Source: Euglena gracilis
Lineage: Eukaryota > Euglenida > Euglenophyceae > Euglenales
Assembly: GCA_039621445.1 (NCBI GenBank)
Contig: CP154957.1
Location: forward strand, 4,024,504 to 4,088,503
DNA: 64,000 nucleotides
Direction: 5' to 3'
Shown here in pieces: positions 37,168 through 60,758 of this stretch (position 1 is the stretch's first letter; each line of letters opens with the position of its first letter). The translations under genes and the position numbers were made by a program. The notes under the pieces are model-generated. The model saw nothing but the letters and a program-made list of their open reading frames with translations. It was not told where the DNA came from and ran no database searches.

Positions 37168-37483
37168 CATGCTTGTGCTTACCGACCGGGGGGGGGGGGG
37201 GTGCTATAGGGTGCCTGCCCCTAGCAGGCACACCCCCCCCCGGGGGGGATAGGGGTCCGGGCCGGACCCAGAAAATTTTCATTGAAAATGGCCTTCTCCG
37301 GGCCCCCGGCGCCTTCGGCGCCGGGGTCGGAGGGGGGTGCCTGCTAGGGGCAGGCACCCCCTAGGGGCAGGCACCCCCCAAAACCCTACCCCCCCCCCGG
37401 GGGGGTCGGATCGGATATGGGGTGCCTGCCCCTACCCCCCCCCCCCCCCCCGTGGGGTAGCCACCCGACTAAGCGCAAGCCTG
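37168..37483. mobile_element. Inverted-repeat element, family GCTTGTGCTTA, 8-bp duplication ATTCCAAC
   Basis: Same ends as the element at 9319 (CATGCTTGTGCTTACCGACC and GACTAAGCGCAAGCCTG). Flanks ATTCCAAC at 37160-37167 and 37484-37491 are identical. Length 316. Confidence 0.88.
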
Positions 37484-38789
37484 ATTCCAACGCACTCCGG
37501 CCCATTTTTTGGCCCATTTCGGCTCCTCCGAGAGCAAAACAAATATGTTTCCGTCCAGCCACCCTTCGTCCAAATAAACCCATCGATGAGAGGGAATAGT
37601 GAGGAGGGTCCATTGAAAAAGACTGCTGGCAGTCCCCCCTGCTTAAATGCTGCCCTTGTGTACACATCCACCCCCTTGGGGATGGGGGCTCAAAAACGAG
37701 AACCAAAAAATTGATACCTTTGATAATTTTGACCAGCTTTTGGCAACTGTTGGCCACACTTTGGCCCCCTTTGCCCATTTTTGGCCACTTTAGGCTGTTT
37801 TTGGTTACTTTTGGCCATTTCTGCCTTATTTTTGCTATTTTTGGCAACTTTTTGGGGACTTTTGGCCATCCTTTGGCCATTTTAGGCCATTTTGGGCTAT
37901 TTTTAACTTTTTTTAGCCAACTTTTAGCAATTTTGGCCGAACCAACATCGTACACAAAAAGATCGTCTCTGACCGGGGGGGGGGGGGTGGTCGTTAGACA
38001 AGCTCGGTCGTTGGACAAGGGGGGGGGGAGGTAACAGAAAACTAATGAACACTTTGCAGTTTGTATTTTTGGATTTCTATTTTTTTGTTGTGAAAATTCT
38101 CAAATTCATAATTAATTTGATTCCCAGCAAAATGCAAAAAAAACAACAGTAACAGTGCCAAATTACAGGAACTAAAAACAGTTCGATGGTAAACGAAGTT
38201 CAATTCACGTGGAAACTGCGACGCGCTTCTGTCAAGACCCCCAGGTACCTACAAGAAGCAGTCAAAGCACATGAGCGGAATGCAACTGAGGGATGCCGAA
38301 CCCTTGCGAATCTTACGAAGCGAAGAAGATGAAAAAGAAGAACTTTGAAGGAAAAAAAACTGTCCGGGGCCGTACTGAAACAGACACAGACAATGGAATG
38401 GAGATCCTAACACCATCCCCTGAACCCCTCTCTCACAAAATTTCAAAATTACAATTTAATACGACTTTTGGGATTTGACTGGATAGCATGCCAGACTACA
38501 CTTAAAACAAATGGTTGGGGCGGAATTTTGTTAGGAAAGAAATTTGGGGAAGGAATCCAACAGACGGGCTGAAAAAAAAATCATCTTCAACAGAATTCTT
38601 CCAAACAAGAACGCTGAGGATATGAATGTTTGAAGCAGGGCATTTTCTGACGCGGCATGCTCCAGCCGCTAGACAATCCCACCAATGGATTGTGCCATAA
38701 TAAATTTGGGTCCAAACTTTGAGCCTCCAGACATATTTTTGGACGTCTTCTGGAAAAAGAAATAAGAAGAAAAATTCCAAAGTGCGTAC

Positions 38790-39887
38790 CGGAAACAGCA
38801 ACCAAGCGACCACCACAGCCCCCACTATGTTCAAGACAATGTGCTGGAACGTCTCAATGCGCATCAGATGTACCGGCCCCTTCCGAGTGTACAAACATGC
38901 CACGTATATACCCTTGGCTGCATGGGGGGATCCGCCCGTCAGAGCAGCACGGAGCAGGACGGCAGAGGGCGCTGTGGGGATGGGGCTGGACCAAAAAAAA
39001 TAATGGAAGGGCATTGTTGTGCAAAGGAGAGACTGAAGAGTGGTCCGAAAAGATCCCCTGCTGGAAACCGAGGATTTGAGAGGCAACAGCATTTGTGCAA
39101 GCAAATCCCAAAACCGTCGTTTTTTTCAGACTGCTTTTGGATGGAATAAATAATATTGATTCAAATTTCAGTTTTCTGTAAAATACACACACACACATAT
39201 GCACACACAAAACACTGTTATTGTTATCAGAGATCTAAAGCAGTGTGTATTTTGAACAAAAAAATGAAAATAAATCACAAATTGCACCACCTGCATGCCA
39301 GCCCCATGGCCGCGTCGGGGCGGGGTCCGGCAACTCCAGAACACGCCCGGACGAGCACTCCCTCCCTCCCTGCTGGCGGTTCCTTCGGTGGGGTGTGTGG
39401 GCTGGGGGTGTCCTGCCCGGGGGCCGGGCAGTGGCCCCGGGGCACTCTCGCGGCAGTGGGGATGCGGCGCGGTCGGCGTGGGACATCCGTGCCAACACAC
39501 ATGCGCATGTCTGTGTGTGCGCGCGCGCGAATTTTTACTATTTATTTATTTATTTTATTTACAATTTTCACGCGTGCGAATTTGTACTATTCATGTATTT
39601 ATTTATTTTATTTATAATTTTCACCAGATGTTTCCTTTTTTGGATGAAAATCTCGTGAAACAAGCAGAATTATTGTGATTGGTATTTCTAAAAAAAAAGA
39701 GGGTGCGCCATCCTTTATGTGGATATGTCCACTCATTGGCCACTGAATTCATCCGGCTAACAGCCGCCACACTCACGCCTCCCGCGGCGGACCCCTGCTG
39801 GATGCCGGGGCGGACAGTGCGGCTGACAGGGGCGGCAACCTCGGCACCACTCAGGGCAGCCAGCCTTGCCCGAGCGGCAATTGCTGT
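38790..39887 (-). CDS. Unidentified protein with one hydrophobic segment (3 internal exons)
   Basis: Exons 39887-39777 (37 codons, donor GTGAGT), 39444-39291 (51 codons plus one base) and 38971-38790 (acceptor CACAG, donor GTACGC) fit in phase. The first reads TAIAARARLAALSGAEVAAP, an Ala-rich helix. The second is Pro/Arg-rich. The third ends with a likely membrane helix IVLNIVGAVVVAWLLFP after GPVHLMRIETFQH. Both gene ends are missing. A membrane protein is a fair inference; the family is not recognised. The second exon's acceptor is the weakest call. Confidence 0.5.
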
Positions 39888-40487
39888 CTGTTCGTTAACA
39901 CAAACGTGCACCCCCCCCCCGAGCCCAATGACCGAGCCCAACGACCCAGACGGTCCGGACGAGGGGCGTTCGTTTGTATGGGCATGCGTATGGGCATGTG
40001 CGTGGCCAGGTCAATCTAGACAGCCTGGACCAAATATTCAATTAGTGACCCCAGGGTGTGGGCACTTTTCCCACGTCCAAACCCGCCCACCCAACGCTTT
40101 TTTTTCGAAAATCCAGCCCCCCCCCCCCCTTAGAGGTCAACTCACACACCCACCGACCCACCCACTCACCCACCAAAAAAAGTCCGAACCCCCCTTTTTT
40201 TTCGGGCCCAGCTGCGCGAATATCCGACCAATGGCGCACCACACCCACCCTCGAAAACCAACCTACCCACCCACCCAACCCGGGGTGAATGTTTAACAAA
40301 TTGAAAGTCCGGACGCACATCGGGCAAGGGGTTGTCCCTTACCTGGGAAACAGCCTCCACACACACAGGTCTACCTCCACTACGCTACCTCCACACGCAG
40401 GTCACAGCGGGGTGGGGGGAGTTGCGAGTTGTTCACATTTCTCTTGGTCCAGTTTGGCATCACTAATGGGAACAACACAGTTGCGAC

Positions 40488-41151
40488 CAGGCTGTTTTTT
40501 TTACCAACCCCGGGGGGGGGAGGGGTCCGGAGCAGGCTTTTGCTTAAGGACCCCCAGGGGGGGGGTACTGGCTAGCCAATCGGCTAGACACTAGAAAAAG
40601 TGGATTAGCTAGACCCCCCCTCCCCCCCGGGGGGGGGGGGGGGGGGGTCCGGGGGTCCCCCGGACTGGAAAAAAAATTTTCCTCCGGCGCTGAGGTTTTT
40701 TTTTAACAGGTTTTTGGCTGATTTTGTTCCAAAAATTCCCAAAAATGGCCAAAAACGGGCATTTTTGGCCATTTTTGGGGGTCCCAAAAAAATTTCTCTG
40801 GGTCTCTGGAAAAAAATTTTCCACTAGCTAGCCCTGCTAGAAAACCCACTAGCCAAATTTGGATTAGCTGCAGTCCAGCCCCCCCCCCCAGGGGGGGGTA
40901 CTGCAATCCCTTAAGCAAAATCCTGGTCAGGAGTGCCCATGAGTGCCTGCCCAGGCAGGCACTACCCCCCCCCGGGGGTCGGATTTCGGCCTGTACCCAG
41001 GCACATTCCTTTGAAAATAGGCCATTTTTGGCTCCTCGGCGCTGGGTCTGTGCTAGGGGGGGGGGGGGTCGGATCAGGAGTGCCTTGGAGTGCCTGCCCG
41101 GGCAGGCACCCCCCCCGGGGTGGGGTCGGCACCCGACTAAAATACAGCCTG
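40488..41151. mobile_element. Free-standing inverted-repeat element, 8-bp duplication GTTGCGAC
   Basis: Starts CAGGCTGTTTTTTTTACCAA and ends GACTAAAATACAGCCTG. Flanked by GTTGCGAC at 40480-40487 and 41152-41159. Interior has long G/C runs. It ends in CAG and CTG like the nonconventional introns. No protein is encoded convincingly. The 8-bp duplication and CAGG ends recall hAT-type elements, but no transposase is seen. Confidence 0.88.
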
Positions 41152-42709
41152 GTTGCGACAACCCCAGTTCTTTGTGAAACTAGGCCTCAACAACAAACAA
41201 ACAAACTAGGCCGCAACAACAAAGTAGCAATTGTACGGTCAGCATTTGCGGGAAAGGAGGGTCGTTGGAAAGCTACATTGGCTCGGTATGCTCCTCCCGG
41301 TGTTGGGGTCGCGAAGCCGCGCTTTGCTTCGGCGGTGGTGAGTGGCCCGGGGCGCGGATCGCCCTTCGGGGATGCGACTCAGGCAACAACAGTGGGCTGG
41401 GCCGCAGCTCGTGGCAGTGGAGAGGAAGTGGGATGGGGGGGGCGGACGGTTAGGGGGGAGGGGAATCCGCTGCGGCTCGGCGAGGAAGCCCAGAGGGGGG
41501 CCATCAAGCTTTCCGGCTGTCAAATGCGGATAATTTTGGATAAGACAGACCCCGAAATGCGGATTACGGGTCTGGCACGGCTGATGATTACTTTGACTGA
41601 GGGGGAAGGGGTGGGGTCTCATACATCAGTGTTCATCGAGAGGGGGGAGGAGGTGCCGCATGGGACCTTGGCCACGCAGGTGGGGACCCCCTTGCCCCAT
41701 CCCTCCCCCTGTTCAGTTCACTGGGAAGGGGGTTCCAAGCCCCCCCCCCCAAGTGCAATCCACCCAGCGACCAAAGAAAATTGTCGATTTTCGGCCCCTG
41801 GGTCTGTTTGGGAGAAGGGATCCTTGGCTGGAGACGCTAGAGCGTCTTGTTGCACATTCGTTTCCTTGGCGTCCCAATACCATATTTTCATCAATTTTTT
41901 TTTCGATACCACATCAGTGGGCCTCAGCAACGCATGCGAGTAACACTGTCGTCATCCCCAAAGTGTGCGGCTCTACGCGTTCCCCACTCCCATGGCTGTT
42001 CGGCAACGAGGGTTCCAGGTTCTCAAAAGGCAAAAAAAAATGTGCCAACTTTCGATTTGTATTTTTCCACCGCTCCAAATAATTAAACCCAAATTCTCGT
42101 GAGAGATTCAAGAAAAAGCACTGGAAGTTCCTCGCACGGGCGAGTTCGACGAATGAAAGGAGCAAGAATGAATGCACAGCAAGAGCAGGGTGAGGGATGC
42201 TCGCCACAGCTTTCTCCAAAAGGCCATAGGAACACTATTTTCGGTGCCACATGGATCAGCTAATTGGATGGATTCTCTTTATTAGTTGGTGCAAACACTT
42301 AGTTCGTGACAACAAATCTGCACACTCTCTTCCTAAATGTCTTTTCAGATAAAGTTTTGTCAATATTTTTGTTTATGTCTGTTTGGAGAAGATGTAGTAT
42401 CGGGCCCACCATGGGAGCCGATATTACCCCATCCAGCACTCGGTGTTAGGGTTACTGAAGCAGTCGGGTTTATGGGGTTACTGGCTGGCCCTGGGTTCGG
42501 TCCACACGCGCGATGCGCATCCCCCTTGGGCCAAGCAACGCAATTCCCAGGCCTAGCCAGCCTGGCCAGTCCTAACCCTAACCCCTTCACTACCAGGCGG
42601 TATATAGCATAGTTCTGGAGAGAATTATTTTGTGCTTTTTTGTGTGACCAAACAGCCGCACCTCTTGTCCTGATGCGTCTCCATCCTTTCTCCCCCTTCT
42701 ACACTTCAA

Positions 42710-42880
42710 CCAAACGCCACGGGGAGTGGTCCATCGCACAGGGACGGCCCCCGAGCGGTGGCGGGGGCGGCTTGGAAGACGGACGTCACAAAGCGACCCT
42801 TCCGCTCCCTCTCTGCAGTGCCTCAGCCCCGGTGGCTGGCAGGCTGCGGCGGCCCCGTACTGCACTGGCACCAGGGATGG
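42710..42880 (-). CDS. Possible short exon near a GGAT repeat
   Basis: After an AG at about 42875 the minus strand is open in two frames. One gives [18 protein letters not shown] with an early stop, the other a longer Arg/Pro-rich reading. It lies downstream of the F-box/TPR stop, so it would belong to another gene. Weak. Confidence 0.2.
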
Positions 42881-42893
42881 ATGGAAGCATGTA

Positions 42894-42950
42894 GGGATGG
42901 ATGGATGGATGGATGGATGGATGGATGGATGGATGGATGGATGGATGCAT
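42894..42950. repeat. GGAT tetranucleotide repeat
   Basis: About 13 units of ATGG. Confidence 0.95.
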
Positions 42951-44158
42951 CTGGCGCCTTTCCACACATTCATTTCTCGCACAAAGAATCATCATTTTTT
43001 TGCAAAAGAAAATGCACCGCAATCAATCCAGAATCAAGCTAAATCCAATTTTTCAGTATTAAGTTGCAGTGCACCAAAGGGTGGCGTTTAATTGCAACTG
43101 CCAACACATCAATGGAAAAGGTCAGTAATGCAAAGGTGTGCCGGCCACAACCTGCCCGATCCAATACCTGTACATAGAGAAGAGAGAGATGGTTGGGTTA
43201 ATGCAGCTGTTCAGAACCCGGGAAACCCGCCTCGCAGGAAAGAGTAAAATTTGGCTTTTAAGGTCTGAAAATCGGGGCCAATTTTATGCTCAATTAAACC
43301 CATCAGAAGGTGAACTCTGTCTCAAACCTAAACTATATTCCTCACCCCATTCTTGATATAAACCCCCATCTCCGTCTGCTTGCACGACATGGCTGTGCCA
43401 TCCTGGGGGACAATGAGCCAAACCAGAAAGGGCAGGGAACTCTCTCTTCCCTCCCATAGATTCACCCAGTAACCCCCCGGGCGAGGGAGGAGGGCACTTT
43501 TTCGGGCCAAAACACACCAACCGGGGGAGGGGTCCACCCACCCACTGACCCACCCAAAATCCCCCAAAATCGGTTGAATTGTGTGTCACATGGACAATGG
43601 GTTCACATCAGAGGGCGTATTCCATACAGAGAATAATAAATTTTCCCAGTGGCATGTTCCCCAGTGGGCAAGCTTCAACAGATGGGGCTGCAGTCCCAGG
43701 GTCTATTTCGATTGTTTCGGCCACCCGCCTCCACAATACTGGCGGCGGGGAAGGGGACAGGAAGCAGGCAGCAGGCGGTGACCATCAAAAGCATTCCATA
43801 AGTTCATAGAACTGCATCAGCAAAACACAAAACACAAAGCAATTGACCCTTGCACATGCTTAAAACGGAGGGGCACTGCTGTGAGCAATGATGGCAATTC
43901 TTGGTTTCATTGAAACTTACTTAAAATCAACAAAATTCAACTGCTGTATTGCCGAAAAAAAGTGCTCTCGTGTTCTGCTTCTTCTTATTTGTTTCTGATC
44001 AGCAGCGACGGCCTGGTAATGGGGGTCCAAACAAGAAACAACCACACCCAACATTGAAATCAGCGCGGTGGACCCGCTTGCCAGTCACCGGGTAGGATAG
44101 CCTTCCTCCTCGGAGAGTCGGCCATTCGGCGGACGGCGCAACCCGGCAACCCGGCGCC

Positions 44159-54950
<10,792 letters not shown>

Positions 54951-54999
54951 AAGTCCAGCGGTTTTTATCAACCCCGAGGGGGAGGGGGGGAGTGCCTTG

Positions 55000-57900
55000 C
55001 GCTTTGGGGAACCTAATCATGACAGGCACACACCTCCGAGAGGGGGTTCGCTTTGGATTGAGTGTCTGCCGACCAAGCTAATTTTGCATTGTTAAAAATG
55101 ATCATTTTCGGGTCCCCGGCGTCCCCAGTACCGGGGATGTGCATCGCACTACTCCATCCCAAAACACGACCTCCAGGGGTCGGCAGTATCATACCCCTCT
55201 GCCCTCCCCAATGGGAGTGCGAACTTCTCTGATTTGGTCGATCCCAACCATGCTTGTGCTTACCGACCGGGGGGGGGGAGGGGGGGTGCTATGGGGCGCC
55301 TGCCCCTAGCAGGCACACCCCCCCCGGGGGGTAGGGGTCCGGGGGGGGGGACCCAGAATTCATTGAAAATGGCCTTTTCCGAGCCCCCGGCGCCTATGGG
55401 CAGGCACCCCCCAAAACCCTACCCCTCCCCCCGGGGGGGGTCAGATCGGGTGCTGTGGGGTGCCTGCCCCTAGCCCCCCCCCCCATGGGGTAGGCACCCG
55501 ACTAAGCACAAGCCTGATCCCACCATGCCGCCGCACAAGCAAAATCTTGACCTAATAATCGGCGCACCGAAATGCGTGAAGGGGAGGTGGGGTGGGGGTC
55601 GACTCCCCCACCAACGACCCACAGTGTTTCGGGGACTCCCGGACAGCCCTGTGTGCGGGGCATCGAGCGCCGGGTCATGATGGGGGAAGCCATTGTGGGT
55701 GGGTGGAAGAGAAAGACACTGCGCAGCGGAACGATCCATAATCGAGAGCCCAAACAACTCTAAGTCATTTGCTGCCGTTTTTGGGGCAATTCAGGACCGT
55801 TTTGAGGGGACAGGTCGGCCAGTGCCAAGGACTCTGACAGTTTCCCGGGCCGTTTTCCGGGGGAGGGGGTATGTCAGCTGCCCCTTAACCTACCCCCCCT
55901 CCCTCCCTCCCTCCACTGACAAGCAGAAACAGTTCTTGCGGAGGTTTGGAGAAGGGCTTAAACACACCGCTCACCGTGTGCCCTGGCAGACGCCAGTTCC
56001 ACCCTGTCAGAGTATTACCAATATCAGAGTATTTCTGGTGAAGATTCAAATGGGGATCTCTCCCTCGGGGGGGATGATGTCATTGAAACAATGGTGAGAA
56101 GGAAACCACCACCAGGCACATATGGTCACTTCTCATTTTGGTGCTCTGGTCGGCCCTGATCGGCCCTGGTCGGCAAATAGTCGGCCATAGGTGGGGGGGG
56201 GGGTATCCGTCACAGAAAAAATGTGAAGGGATGCAATGAATTTCCGAATTGTCTCGCCAAGATCAAAAGGAAGTGCCCCATAAGCTGAGCCATCAGAGCA
56301 AAAAACAAAAAATGCAAAGGTCAATGTGCAGCTCTTCACGCAGAGATGTCAAATAAGCTCTTGTTCATGTAAATAAAGGCTAAAGAGGTGAGCGTCGTAT
56401 CAGACATATTCAAGCGATCCGATGTTTGAGTGTAAAAAAAAGCTGGTATGAAAAACAATTGTTGACGGTATCGAAAAATTCAATCATGTGCATCCTCATT
56501 CGCACCAGCCTTTTGCGTGACCGAGCAGTGAGAAATGTCGCTCTATTTGAGCAGATGAACGTGGAGCCTGAAGATAGGCCATGGCAACAGGTGCAAGCGT
56601 GGGAAAATCAGCGATGCGGAACCAAACCATACAAACAAGGACATCACACAAGAATGAATGTTATAACATCGGTCATTACGTGGGGTACGTGGGTCCCTCG
56701 TAGTATCCACCATTGTCCTCTGTTTTTAATTTTTCAAGAGGAATATTTGCGGCAGCGAATGCAACAACCAAATATTTCTTGAATTACTCCTCCTTCTTTC
56801 CTTTAGAAACAAAATGGTCCAGAGTCCCTTTGGCCTTTTTCTTGGGGGTCTCGACAGCCTCTGTGAGCGGCTTTGCTTCCAAAGCACTTTGAACCTTGAG
56901 GGAAAATTGACCGATTTGTATTTTTTTGCACACAATAACACCTGAATGATGATGTTTGTGGAACCGAATTCACAGCGACTTGAGAAACAGGAGCGGCATT
57001 GTTTCTTCACGATCCTTCCGCTTTTTTACCTTCTTGGAGTGTTCACTCTCCAAAAATTGTCTGTCTGGCCCAATTCCTGCAATATCCATAGCAATGTTGC
57101 TTCAAAGCGCTTGTTGCGGGTGCATACGACCTTGCGCAAACGGCGCAATAAACTTTGCCTACACAGAGAAGCAGATAAGAAACAAGAGCATTACCTTTGG
57201 CTCGTCTGGATCATTGCTGTCCGCTTCAATGCCGACCATGCCTTCTGCCTCCGCCCAAGCGACCCATTGGCCACAATCCGTGTGGAGGCATGATTCTTCG
57301 CCATTGGCAAAAGCTGGAGGACAAAGACAAACAAAGGTGATCCGGTGTCTTGCAAAGCTTGGGTGGTCCAGAGGGAAAGCTGCCGAATTCCTTCATCCAT
57401 TCCCCTTCGGTCGGCCAACCACATGCAAGTCGGTCCTGGCCGGCCGTAGGTGCCTGACCACCGCCCTCTGGGAGTCATTAAAAAATGTATGCGAAGATCA
57501 CTGGGTTCTCTTCCTCAACGGTCGTCAGGCAAGGCATCCCTTGTGTTTGTCACTCCGAACCCTAAAACAAAAAGCATCCCTGGATTGGTGTCCTCTGATT
57601 GGGGGGCAACAGCAGGGGGTGCCCCTTTGGGAGATTACCACCTGAAAAGCCAAAGACAGGAGCCTGGACATTTCCCATGATGGAGGTTGACTGGCACCAG
57701 AGAAGCAGACCGGTTCTGGGGGAGCAATGCAAACCGCTGGGAAAACGTCACGGGCAGGATTTGACACAACAGGCAAGGAGGCATCCGTTGGGTATTGAGT
57801 GTCTGTGGGATACACCACTGCCCAGCGTCTAAGGGACACAGAGGCGTGGGGCGGAGAGGGAAGGGAGGGAGTACAACGCAGCGGCGCAGAGTGGGCCAGG

Positions 57901-58357
57901 GTTCCAAGGTTGCGGCCCGCCGGCAGGTCACAGCCAAACCGCGGACAGGGGCGGTCGGAGCAGACAGCCCACCGCCTCGGGTTGCACACCCCCCCCCCGC
58001 CCCTTGCCTGCCGACCGGGTTCCGACAACCTGACCCAGGCGGGGGGTCATATGCCCCCCTGACCTGCAACCCCTGACTGGGCGACGGCACAGGGGTGGTT
58101 GGTGGGCAAGGTGGGGGGGGGGGGCACATGAGGTGGGTGGCAAGGGGTGGTTGACCCACGTTCCACAATCAAATACCCCGTTGCCTGATTGGGAGGGGGT
58201 GACTCACAAACCACAAAATCCCCTTTGGGAAAAACAGCACACAGGAAAATTTACATGCGTTAAGCGACCGACATGTCCCTATTGAAAGAATCTCACGACA
58301 AGTTGTTATCACCACCTCACAGCGCACTCCCGCGCAGGCCAGCCCTGTGGATCTGCC
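55000..58357. other. Region upstream of the F-box exon
   Basis: Must hold the missing first exon or exons of the F-box/TPR gene. The minus strand is open at 57525-58028 but could not be joined in phase. Contains the element at 55249. Confidence 0.45.
55249..55516. mobile_element. Inverted-repeat element, family GCTTGTGCTTA
   Basis: Same ends (CATGCTTGTGCTTACCGACC and GACTAAGCACAAGCCTG). Flanks ATCCCAAC (55241-55248) and ATCCCACC (55517-55524) differ at one base. Length 268. Confidence 0.85.
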
Positions 58358-60758
58358 TCAGCCCTCCTCCGTCTCCTCCACCGGCATGTCGTCGGGCACG
58401 CCGAAGCTCCCATCCCGGCGGTCCTCTGCGGCGGCCCCCGGCTCGGAGGGGGGCCGGCAGCTTTTCGGGGACCAGAGGGCCGCCACGCTTGCCGGGGCCA
58501 CTGCCAGGGTCTACCGCGGTGGTGGGAAACCAGTTTGACCCACCGCCCGAACCATGTGCTGTATATATGTTGCAATTTTTTGTCGGTAGCGGGACTTTGT
58601 TATGGCAGGATCTGGCAGCTGATCGCGTGGCGGGTCAGTGCGCAGCAGGAAGGGTGGGGGTTGTGGGGGGAATTGCGGTCGACAGTGGGTTGTCGGGTGG
58701 TTTCTACGTGAAAAGGCGAAGAGAAGGGAAAATGTGCAAGCCCTCGGCGTGCATGGCGAAACCCAAATTCAAGCAACCCCCAAAATTAAGCAAGCCCTTG
58801 GGTGGATCAGCTGAAAGTCGAATTCAAGCAACGGGTTGCTGAAATTTGGGCCGTGGGAAGTTTGACGAATCAAGCATAACAACGTCTAAGAATCACATTC
58901 ATTCAACCAGAGGCTGTCTGTTGAAAAAAACAATCGGGAAGAGGCTCGTGTTTCCCATTCATGGAATGAGAGACTCTGCACAGCATTGGCTCTTTTGAAG
59001 CTGCCATCGCGTCATCAATGAGGGTTGTGAGCCCACACTGGAACACACCCAACCAGGGTCATATTTGGGCTGAAACGTGGAAACACAAACAAATTCATTC
59101 AAGTGGAGTTCAGACGCCACTCTAGCCAACTCAAAGCTCTTGCTACCAAACAAGTCGTTCTGTATTTCAAAAGAACGCCAAAAAGTAAGTCCCCAAGACC
59201 CATTCATGCCTGGCACGAGGGGGGTATGCAATCAAAATAAAGCTGGGCAGCAGATTCCTCGATTTTAGAAGCCGGATAACATTTCTGGCGTCTCATACCC
59301 TAAAAAACTTTCAAACACCTTTGAAAAATTGGCGTAAATGCCTCGGACTTCCATAAATGCCCACCTTTCTGCTAGAATGGACTTGGGGGGGGGGGGAAAC
59401 ATCTCAGAAGAAGCGCAAATTGACCAACGTGGCGAGAAATGGGTGAACACTTTTGCTTTGTGACATTCAATGATCAGGCTTGTGCCAGTGCAGAAAGTTG
59501 GGGGAGGGGCGAAAAAGTGCATAAAAAAAAAACCGGACAAAAGACTGCGTCACACTTCAACTTACTGTGAGCTTGCACAAGGTCGTTGTTGCCAGGAGCG
59601 GAATGTTTTCAGGAACCAGGAGCTGGAAAAAGGTGCAGGCGGTGGACAAATTGCTGGACAGTCCGGCAACTTGTCTGGCCTGGCAGGTTGCCCAGCCAGG
59701 GCTGCTTGATAGGCCTGGCGGGGGCACCCGCCAAGGAACAATGCTTCGGAGCCTTCATGTTGTGACTTGGAGTCCCATCAAAAACAAGGAAAGGTGGGGG
59801 GTGGACCACCTTGGTTTTGGGGATTCTCATTCATTTCAGAGCCAAGCAGAACCTGGCGGCCTGGTGGTACCCAAAAAAACTAAAATACTGGCAGAAAATG
59901 CACAAATTGAGGTAACAAGAAGTTGTGACTGTTTTAGAAAACTTTCTTTTTTGAAAGGAAAAAAGTGTCTGAAACGTGAACAGGGTGTTTAACAAAAAGA
60001 AAACAGAAAAAAATATGGTGTGACCCCTGCGGCTTATAAAATCCCCTAACCACGAGGTTCGGTGGTGCCATTTCTTTTATGAAAAAAAGAACTCTCTGTC
60101 TTTGGTGCGGAGAAGGTACAGTGGACAAGGAATGATGACAACCAACGTTGGGTATACCACTTGCAGCGCCTCGCAGCCCTCGGAAGCCTGCAGCGTGCCC
60201 CTGCCAGTGGAGGTGGCTGACGAGCGCCGAGTGGGTTGGGGCCCGCCAGTTGCGACGGCGCAGTGGGACGTGGCTTGTGCCTGGCGGTGGTGGGGATGAA
60301 TGCCCAAATCTAAAACCTGTGGAAAAAAAAGTTTGTTGCTTTAGTAAAGGCAAATCCAAAAAAAAAAACAATACAATACAATCAATATTATGTCCAGGAG
60401 AAAGCCAAATGAAAAAAAGAACCCATAGTTTCATCGTACACTGGGGGCAGGGTTTAATTGAAATTGCCTTAACAATTTCCAATTCAGTTACAACTCATCC
60501 AAAGAGAAGCCGATTCGACACGTTGGTCCGGGGTGGGGAGATCGTTTGCCTTGGTGGGAGGACTAATGCAAACCACTCATGATCAGAATTCCAAACTGTC
60601 CCAAAAAAAGTGTCGCGTCTTTCACGTCCCCCGGCGGCCAGGCAAACATGTCTCTCCGGATGGGGGCATCGCTAGGGGCTCCGCAGGCGTCCGGGTGGAG
60701 TTCCAAATAAGCGACCGCTGTACCCCCTCCGGGGAGAACATGTGGTCGGCGGCAGCCG
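58358..60758 (-). CDS. Unidentified protein, 3 exons with stop
   Basis: Exons 60758-60626 (44 codons after one split base), 60316-60161 (52 codons, acceptor CCACAG, donor GTGGTA) and 58510-58358 (50 codons and TGA) agree in phase 0 after the first. Sequence includes AVAYLELHPDACGAPSDAP, then a Ser/Thr/Gln-rich segment, then an acidic tail DDMPVEETEEG. More exons may lie between 60161 and 58510 and above 60758. The plus strand is also open over the last exon. No domain is recognised. Confidence 0.42.

Larger units (their letters stand above)
41160..44158. other. Spacer between genes
   Basis: A long plus-strand open frame across 41200-41640 overlaps the dispersed repeat shared with 22076-22195, so I do not call a gene. 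Telomere-type repeat at 42571. Confidence 0.45.

Noticed and set aside
40933-41943. 336-codon plus-strand ORF
   Set aside because: It runs through the end of a mobile element and a dispersed repeat shared with 22076-22195, and no splice or domain evidence supports it.
57720-57745. CCCAGCGGTTT as the 5' partner of the F-box exon's upstream intron (AAACCGCTG at 54956-54964)
   Set aside because: Nine bases pair perfectly, but the only open frames upstream end in the wrong phase for the F-box frame, so the join fails.
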